NCBI GenBank assembly: GCA_964370795.1
Contig: CAYJME010000054.1
Coordinates: 1-17,813 of the forward strand
From: JAHFOW01 sp964370795
GTDB taxonomy: Bacteria; Planctomycetota; Brocadiia; Brocadiales; Brocadiaceae
DNA length: 17,813 nt
Direction: 5' to 3'
Shown here: positions 13,611 to 17,813 of the stretch, piece by piece
Numbering within the stretch: the first letter of the stretch is position 1
Layout of the letters: every line of letters begins with the position of its first letter
Made by a program: the position numbers and the translations under genes
Notes under the pieces: model-generated
Databases searched by the model: none
What the model was told of the DNA's origin: nothing
The model's input: only the letters and a program-made list of their open reading frames with translations

Positions 13611-15307
13611 CGACGCCTCTTCCACCAGACAATGCCGCCAAGAATAATTGGTATCACGGGAATTCCCGCAATCGATACCCAGAAGATCACCTTCATTTGA
13701 ACAGGATTGATCGTTGCCTTACGCAAATCCGGCGGTTTTGCAGAAATACCTAGTTGTGTTTCCTTTTTCGCTAACCAACTTATCGAATTTCTTAACAAAT
13801 CAACGTTTCCCGGGTTATCAGCATATTCATTCGAAATGAAATTCACATCTCCGAAAACTACCAGGCGGGCACCCTGTGGTTTCGCGGTCGGGTCATTTGC
13901 CATATTCGGGTGCGCTTGGGTAACCGACTTCGGCAATTCCTTTAGCTGAGCGGCAGCACCCAGAGACACGGGTCCCTGTACATCTACATCTACGTTGTTT
14001 TCAGGTTTCTTCTGTCGCAAATTCGCAACATCGGTCTCGCCCCATGAACCTTCAGGCGCATGCATGAGTTCCGTGGCCTGGTAAGGCATTTGATCATTGG
14101 GAGGAGCAGGACTGACTGAACAAGCGCCAAAGATGATGGTATTAAAATTTTTCAGATCGTTCGTAATGGGATGGTCTGAGTATTCGTCCTTACCCACATA
14201 GATTTCTGCAACTGTTTGCAACCCAAACATAGGTAAATTTACCTTATTATAAACAACGACATCGTCCCGAATCATAATGCCATATTCTGCCATAAGCGTC
14301 TTAAATCCCGTAGGCGCATTTGGCTCCAGCGCGGGTTCAAGCATCAACAGGAGCTTGCCTTTGCCCTCGAGATAGTTGCGAATAATATTCAATTCTTCTG
14401 TCAGGTATGCCTTTGTCGGTCCAGCGACTACCAGAACTTCACAATCATCGGGCACCTTTTTCACGCTTAAAATAGCCAGAGGGGATACACGACAGTTGTC
14501 TCTCTTCAGTGAGTTAGCAATTCCGGAAATTCCACCCCGATCAAAGTCCTCAAAACTTCGCTCGCCGTGTCCGGTAACAAAGTAGATCGCTGTTTGTTTT
14601 TCCTGGGTAACGTTCAGGATAGCCTCGGTAAAGGCCTCTTCTCCTTTAAACTTAAAAGGGTATTGTTTTTCAATAAGTTCATTTTGCTGGACGTGCTTGC
14701 TGTATTGGCCACATTCAAATACCACGGTATTTAATTGGAGGTCGTCCAGTTTAAGACGTCTGGCAAGTTCCTCAACCCTCGTACGATTCCGCAGGGGGTC
14801 AATTTGTTCCACCTTAAGCTTATCCGTATGGAATGCGTACTCCTTCAAAATATCCGAAATCTGTTCGTAAAACATTTCCCCCGGGTTAAAAAGAGTCGTG
14901 ATCACAACTGGTTTATCCAGATTTTTCAGAATATTCTTCGTTTTTTGAGAAAGAGAATATTTTCCCGTGAGGGTGAGATCAAAGCGTTCATAATGACGGT
15001 TATTTAAAAAACCCACTATTGCAAAAATACCCGCAGCAAAGACGGACATAATGGCAACATTTGTCCCAACCAGCGCCTTTCTCTTAGACGCCTCCGTTGA
15101 AAACCATTTATTTCGAACAGCGCTCGTGATGCTAAAACCAATAATAACACCACCACCAATACCCATGGGAACCAAAGAAGGCAATCCCCAGCCATTCAAA
15201 ATTCTCGACACGCCAAAGGCTGCTACAACGGCAACAATTCCAGCCAGGATAATATATCCACCAAACCGGTCTATCCAATCATTTCTTTTTTCATTCAACG
15301 CACTCAT
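13607..15307 (-). CDS. GldG-like ABC-associated membrane protein
   Basis: A 566-aa protein. Three hydrophobic segments lie near the N-terminus (about 17-36, 42-62 and 80-101), followed by a large extracytoplasmic domain beginning YERFDLTLTGKYSLSQKTKNIL, and a C-terminal membrane helix (about 540-560) ending in KRRR. The domain start, YFVTGHGER (242-250) and RLVVFGDVNFISN (481-493) are typical of the GldG/ABC-auxiliary family. The start at 15307 is chosen because AGGAG lies 6 nt upstream and it overlaps the permease stop as ATGA. An ATG at 15313 touches the ribosome-binding site and is unlikely. In Bacteroidetes, GldA, GldF and GldG form an ABC complex needed for gliding. Here gliding is not implied, only the same kind of complex. 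The substrate is unknown. Confidence 0.86.
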   Translation of the reverse strand: MSALNEKRNDWIDRFGGYIILAGIVAVVAAFGVSRILNGWGLPSLVPMGIGGGVIIGFSITSAVRNKWFSTEASKRKALVGTNVAIMSVFAAGIFAIVGFLNNRHYERFDLTLTGKYSLSQKTKNILKNLDKPVVITTLFNPGEMFYEQISDILKEYAFHTDKLKVEQIDPLRNRTRVEELARRLKLDDLQLNTVVFECGQYSKHVQQNELIEKQYPFKFKGEEAFTEAILNVTQEKQTAIYFVTGHGERSFEDFDRGGISGIANSLKRDNCRVSPLAILSVKKVPDDCEVLVVAGPTKAYLTEELNIIRNYLEGKGKLLLMLEPALEPNAPTGFKTLMAEYGIMIRDDVVVYNKVNLPMFGLQTVAEIYVGKDEYSDHPITNDLKNFNTIIFGACSVSPAPPNDQMPYQATELMHAPEGSWGETDVANLRQKKPENNVDVDVQGPVSLGAAAQLKELPKSVTQAHPNMANDPTAKPQGARLVVFGDVNFISNEYADNPGNVDLLRNSISWLAKKETQLGISAKPPDLRKATINPVQMKVIFWVSIAGIPVIPIILGGIVWWKRRR

Positions 15308-16014
15308 CTCCATCTCCTGCTTTCAACAATGCGTACGACTACAAATAAAAGCAGCGCGGTAAAACTTACATAATAAACCACGTCCCTGCTATCAATAATA
15401 CCTTTGGTAAATGTTTCCCAATGGTCATAGGTGCCAATATACCGCAAACAGTTATAGAACGCCCCTTCGCTTCCGGAGCTTGCCAGACCAATAACAAGAA
15501 GTATGAGAAGCGCTACAATTCCAATAACAGCCGCCACAATCTGGTTTTTTGTTATAGCAGATACCAGTAATCCAATAGATATAAAAAGCCCGCCCATCAA
15601 AACCAATCCAATATAGCTGGAGATAATTGTTCCATAATCGGGGCTGCCCACCCATTTCAGGAATATGACATAAAAAGCCGTGGGGGCAATCATGATATTA
15701 TAAAGCGCCCATGCGGATAAAAACTTCCCGAATACTACCTCGAAATCAGTGACCGGCGCTGTCATGAGAGGCTCGATTGTCCCCGTCTTATTTTCCTCGG
15801 CAAACAACCTCATGGTAATAACCGGGGTTAAAATGGAAAGGATAAATTGTGTATAAGCCAGGCTGTACCGCAATGTGGTCTCCTGGGTAATGCCGAGCAT
15901 GACAGAAAAGAAATATCCTGAAAAGACCGTAAACACCGCTATGATAACGTATGCAACCGGCGAGAGGAAATAAGCATTAATCTCTCTTTGAAAAATCGTT
16001 CCTATGCTTTTCAT
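15304..16014 (-). CDS. ABC-2 type permease, GldF-like
   Basis: A 236-aa integral membrane protein with about six hydrophobic segments (18-40, 52-68, 98-119, 132-152, 158-178 and 212-230). The cytoplasmic stretch MRLFAEENKTGTIEPLMTAPV (68-88) is the hallmark of the ABC-2 permease group that includes GldF and NosY. It would form the membrane channel of the transporter with the ATPase encoded just upstream. The ATG follows the ATPase stop codon directly (TAGATG), with AGGAGG about 11 nt before it inside the ATPase gene, so translation is probably coupled. The stop overlaps the GldG-like start. The substrate cannot be deduced. Confidence 0.9.
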   Translation of the reverse strand: MKSIGTIFQREINAYFLSPVAYVIIAVFTVFSGYFFSVMLGITQETTLRYSLAYTQFILSILTPVITMRLFAEENKTGTIEPLMTAPVTDFEVVFGKFLSAWALYNIMIAPTAFYVIFLKWVGSPDYGTIISSYIGLVLMGGLFISIGLLVSAITKNQIVAAVIGIVALLILLVIGLASSGSEGAFYNCLRYIGTYDHWETFTKGIIDSRDVVYYVSFTALLLFVVVRIVESRRWR

Positions 16015-16959
16015 CTATACCACCACCTCCTGTTCTTGCGTAGTAATATGATGGAAAATTTCTTCCAGGGTAATGGACACCCGTTTCATCTCCCTGATAA
16101 TTCCATTGTTCTTTACAATGCTTGAAAAGACGTCGTCCCGTATATCCACACCCTTTTCAGCCTCTACTGCAAAATTACTGACCGAGCCATTGTCCTGCCA
16201 TGCGATCTTCTTAACTCCTTTAATATTTGATAACGCATCCTTTATCTTCTCTCCATTTCCACGAATTTCCAATACAATATTATCCCCTGCCCTGAACTGA
16301 GAACCAAGGTTGGACGTCGTATCCATAGCAACAATCTTTCCCTTATTAACAATAATAACCCGCCCACACAACATTTCGACTTCAGGAAGGATATGGGTAG
16401 AGAGGAGAATGGTATGTTTTTCGCCAAGTTCTTTGATGAGTTGACGTACCTGGCGGATCTGATTGGGGTCCAATCCAATCGTTGGTTCGTCAAGAATGAG
16501 TATCTTCGGATCATGCACCAGACTATCGGCAAGGCCGACCCTTTGTCGGTATCCTTTAGAAAGTGTGCCTATTATCTGGTTTTGTACATCAACAATTCTG
16601 CATTTTTCTATACATTCGGCTATTTTCGTTTTACGTTCACGATAAGGCAACTTTTTCAACTTTGCCCTGAATGAAAGATATTCCTTCACCCGCATTTCAG
16701 GGTAGAGAGGAACGTTTTCCGGCAAATATCCTATCTCCCTGCGTACCTTAAGTGATTCGCGAAAAACATCATAGCCTGCCACGGTAACTGTTCCCGAAGT
16801 GGCAGGCATATAGCACGTCAAAATGCGCATGGTGGTGGTTTTCCCTGCCCCATTCGGACCCAGAAGTCCAAGGATTTCACCCTCGTGAACTTCAAAGGAG
16901 ATGTCATTTACCGCATACACCTCTGCGTATCTTTTTGACAAATGTTCAACTTTTATCAT
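16015..16959 (-). CDS. ABC transporter ATP-binding protein (GldA/CcmA-like)
   Basis: A 314-aa ATPase. Walker A is GPNGAGKT (34-41), the signature LSKGYRQRVGLA begins at 133, Walker B ILILDEP is at 153-159 and the switch His is in STH (187-189). The last 90 or so residues form the C-terminal domain common in ATPases paired with ABC-2 permeases. All catalytic residues are present. It should power the GldF-like permease encoded next. The start at 16959 is chosen because it is the first ATG and begins the usual MIKVEHLSKRY. GGAGAG lies 9 nt upstream. A TTG 36 nt earlier is in frame but has a poorly placed site. A six-codon reading frame ends across this start (see findings). The gene is the first of the envelope operon, 128 bp after rpoZ. 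Confidence 0.94.
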   Translation of the reverse strand: MIKVEHLSKRYAEVYAVNDISFEVHEGEILGLLGPNGAGKTTTMRILTCYMPATSGTVTVAGYDVFRESLKVRREIGYLPENVPLYPEMRVKEYLSFRAKLKKLPYRERKTKIAECIEKCRIVDVQNQIIGTLSKGYRQRVGLADSLVHDPKILILDEPTIGLDPNQIRQVRQLIKELGEKHTILLSTHILPEVEMLCGRVIIVNKGKIVAMDTTSNLGSQFRAGDNIVLEIRGNGEKIKDALSNIKGVKKIAWQDNGSVSNFAVEAEKGVDIRDDVFSSIVKNNGIIREMKRVSITLEEIFHHITTQEQEVVV

Positions 16960-16976
16960 ATGAGGAAACTCTCCAT
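16956..16976 (-). other. Possible six-codon leader reading frame overlapping the ABC ATPase start
   Basis: On the minus strand, AAAGGA is followed after 8 nt by ATG and five more codons, then TGA. That TGA overlaps the ATPase ATG as ATGA. The peptide would be MESFLI. The ribosome-binding site fits this frame better than it fits the ATPase, so coupled re-initiation is possible. Such short frames also arise by chance. Confidence 0.25.
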
Positions 16977-17087
16977 TTTTGTGTTCCTTTAACAAACCTC
17001 TTCTTCTTGCATCTTAAAATATTGCTGCGTACCTGTTGCAAGATTCTAAAAATAAATCACTATTACTATATCTATTAGCTATGGGGA

Positions 17088-17348
17088 TTATTCTTTTACA
17101 GCATTTTCTAATTCTTTTTCACTATTTTTAAATTCTGTAGTCATCACGCGCCGTACGTTTCCATCATTGAGATCAATCTTCTTTTGCATTAATTCTAAAA
17201 AGGCAATCCGGACAGGGTCATCGAGCTTTGTTTCAACGAGTACCGGCACCTTTTTTATAATTTGCCGTGACCGGCTTATAATAAGCTGTGTAAGACGCAA
17301 TGGTCCGCCAACCTGTTTTGCTAATTCGTCTAAATTTTTGTAGTTCAT
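17088..17348 (-). CDS. rpoZ: DNA-directed RNA polymerase omega subunit
   Basis: An 86-aa protein. LDELAKQVGGPLRLTQLIISRSRQIIKK followed by PVLVE, then DDPVRIAFLELMQKKIDL, matches the omega/RpoZ fold. The first helix pair carries the (F/R)xLxxLxxxRxRQ pattern, then comes a Pro-Leu-Val turn and a third helix ending in IxxxKI. Omega wraps the C-terminus of the beta-prime subunit and aids polymerase assembly. The length is normal (70-110 aa). AAGGTG lies 5 nt before the ATG. The gene has the same strand as the ABC operon but a 128-bp gap, so it may be separately transcribed. Sequence similarity is modest as usual in this family, so the call is good but not certain. Confidence 0.8.
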   Translation of the reverse strand: MNYKNLDELAKQVGGPLRLTQLIISRSRQIIKKVPVLVETKLDDPVRIAFLELMQKKIDLNDGNVRRVMTTEFKNSEKELENAVKE

Positions 17349-17451
17349 ATTAACACCTTCAAAAGGATATAAGTTCCCAAAAAATATAGTTTATGTAAAA
17401 ATTTGGCAAACCTTCCAGAACTAAAATAAACACAGAATCAAAACAATATAT

Positions 17452-17477
17452 GGTATAGCGAAACTCTTATTTGTCAA
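17452..17477 (-). promoter_or_regulatory. Weak promoter candidate for rpoZ
   Basis: A perfect TTGACA (-35) reads on the minus strand at 17472-17477. TATACC follows after only 14 bp (17452-17457), and TATATT after 21 bp. Neither spacing is ideal, so the -10 is uncertain. Confidence 0.35.
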
Positions 17478-17501
17478 GAGAAATTGAACCTTAAAAAATC
17501 C

Positions 17502-17531
17502 TTGAGAAGTAACTTCTTCCTGTGATATTAT
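17502..17531 (+). promoter_or_regulatory. Plus-strand extended -10 promoter candidate
   Basis: TTGAGA (17502-17507) and TATTAT (17526-17531) are 18 bp apart, each five of six to consensus, with a TG one base before the -10 (extended -10). The symmetrical AGAAGTAACTTCT (17505-17517) overlaps the -35 and spacer, where a repressor could bind. Transcription would start near 17538 and run into the nested palindrome. Confidence 0.45.
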
Positions 17532-17575
17532 ATTTGCTTTATTATTTAAATTAGGCACCGCGGGAACTTTTTGTT

Positions 17576-17698
17576 GTAGCGCAGATACCTGTGGTCGGCA
17601 ATAAACCTTTTAAGCAGATTAAACGGTTTAAACTGTTTAAGTCGTTTAATCTGTACAAACGGTTATAGGGAGAAACCACCCTCGCTACGGATTTGTAT
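17576..17698. repeat. Nested imperfect palindrome of about 123 bp (MITE-like or structured RNA)
   Basis: Four pairs of inverted arms share nearly one centre (17634-17637): GTAGCG/CGCTAC (17576-17581, 17693-17698), GTGGT/ACCAC (17591-17595, 17675-17679), AACC/GGTT (17604-17607, 17661-17664) and the 11-bp perfect CAGATTAAACG/CGTTTAATCTG (17615-17625, 17643-17653). GTTTAAAC lies in the loop. Concentric arms over this length are hard to explain by chance. A miniature inverted-repeat element or a long RNA hairpin are both possible. Confidence 0.6.
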
Positions 17699-17758
17699 TG
17701 AAATTCCTATACATTTAGATCAGGCATTCGGCGACTTAAACGCGAGAAATACAGACAG

Positions 17759-17807
17759 AGAGACGCAAAATCGTTCGACTGAGCTCACGACGAAGTCTTG
17801 CGTCTCT
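17759..17807. repeat. Palindromic repeat, AGAGACGCAA family, copy 2
   Basis: AGAGACGCAA (17759-17768) and TTGCGTCTCT (17798-17807) are perfect 10-bp inverted arms. The 29-bp centre holds TTCG/CGAA and the palindrome GAGCTC. The arms match copy 1 at 5931-5954 but the centre is longer, as if an inner element had been inserted or lost. Confidence 0.65.
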
Positions 17808-17813
17808 ACAACA

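Larger units (their letters stand above)
17349..17813. other. Intergenic, repeat-rich region of 465 bp upstream of rpoZ
   Basis: No protein gene was seen on either strand. It holds a minus-strand promoter candidate for rpoZ, a plus-strand promoter candidate facing away from rpoZ, a 13-bp symmetrical element AGAAGTAACTTCT (17505-17517) between them, a nested palindrome of about 123 bp, and the second copy of the AGAGACGCAA palindrome. No ATG occurs on the plus strand from 17538 to the window end. Confidence 0.6.

Noticed and set aside
16960..16995. TTG start 12 codons upstream for the ABC ATPase
   Set aside because: The family begins at MIKVEHLSKRY, the ATG at 16959 has an acceptable ribosome site, and the upstream residues look random.
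17591..17668. 25-codon GTG-started plus-strand frame in the palindrome
   Set aside because: Its residues simply repeat the palindrome (KPFKQIKRFKLFKSF-like), with no ribosome site, so it is not a credible gene.

Overview
The window reads as chromosomal DNA of a planctomycete, most likely an anammox bacterium (Brocadiales). This is an inference. It rests on the moderate-to-low GC, an RNA polymerase omega subunit of planctomycete style, several secreted c-type cytochromes, an HU-like protein without the usual DNA-binding arm, and an ABC/Gld/DUF4340 gene set. No rRNA, tRNA, CRISPR array or insertion sequence was seen. All 15 protein genes are on the minus strand, so transcription runs from high to low coordinates.

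In transcription order: (1) 17.8-16.96 kb. A regulatory and repeat-rich region holds two nested palindromes and a good plus-strand promoter candidate, followed by rpoZ. (2) 16.96-9.62 kb. An envelope operon encodes an ABC ATPase, an ABC-2 permease (GldF-like), a GldG-like membrane protein, a membrane-anchored protein with five DUF4340-like units, and an HtrA/DegP-like serine protease. The first three genes abut or overlap, and the last two are 21 bp apart. (3) 9.2-5.87 kb. Three ferritin-like proteins of decreasing simplicity (64 aa, 118 aa with Cys pairs, 177 aa double repeat) are followed by aspartate ammonia-lyase, whose start overlaps the last ferritin-like stop, and by a cytochrome c'-like protein. 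A 16-bp perfect stem ends the unit. (4) 5.86-3.43 kb. A compact redox operon has its own -10/-35 and ends in a 13-bp-stem terminator: rubredoxin, tetraheme cytochrome, thioredoxin reductase-like flavoprotein (GTGA overlap), and a two-repeat ferritin-like protein. (5) 3.2-0.07 kb. An 886-aa protein joins a GlpX (class II fructose-1,6-bisphosphatase)-like domain, in which at least one and probably two metal ligands are missing, to a TPR-type helical region. An HU-like protein follows.

Units 3 and 4 together look like an oxygen/peroxide/iron-handling island: four ferritin-like proteins, rubredoxin, a pyridine-nucleotide dithiol flavoprotein and two cytochromes. That would suit an anaerobe that meets oxygen intermittently. 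Unit 2 looks like a cell-envelope machine with its own quality-control protease. The points most worth following are the degenerate GlpX-TPR fusion, the redox/ferritin island with its embedded aspartase, the five-fold DUF4340 protein in the Gld-type operon, and the palindrome beside a divergent promoter upstream of rpoZ.
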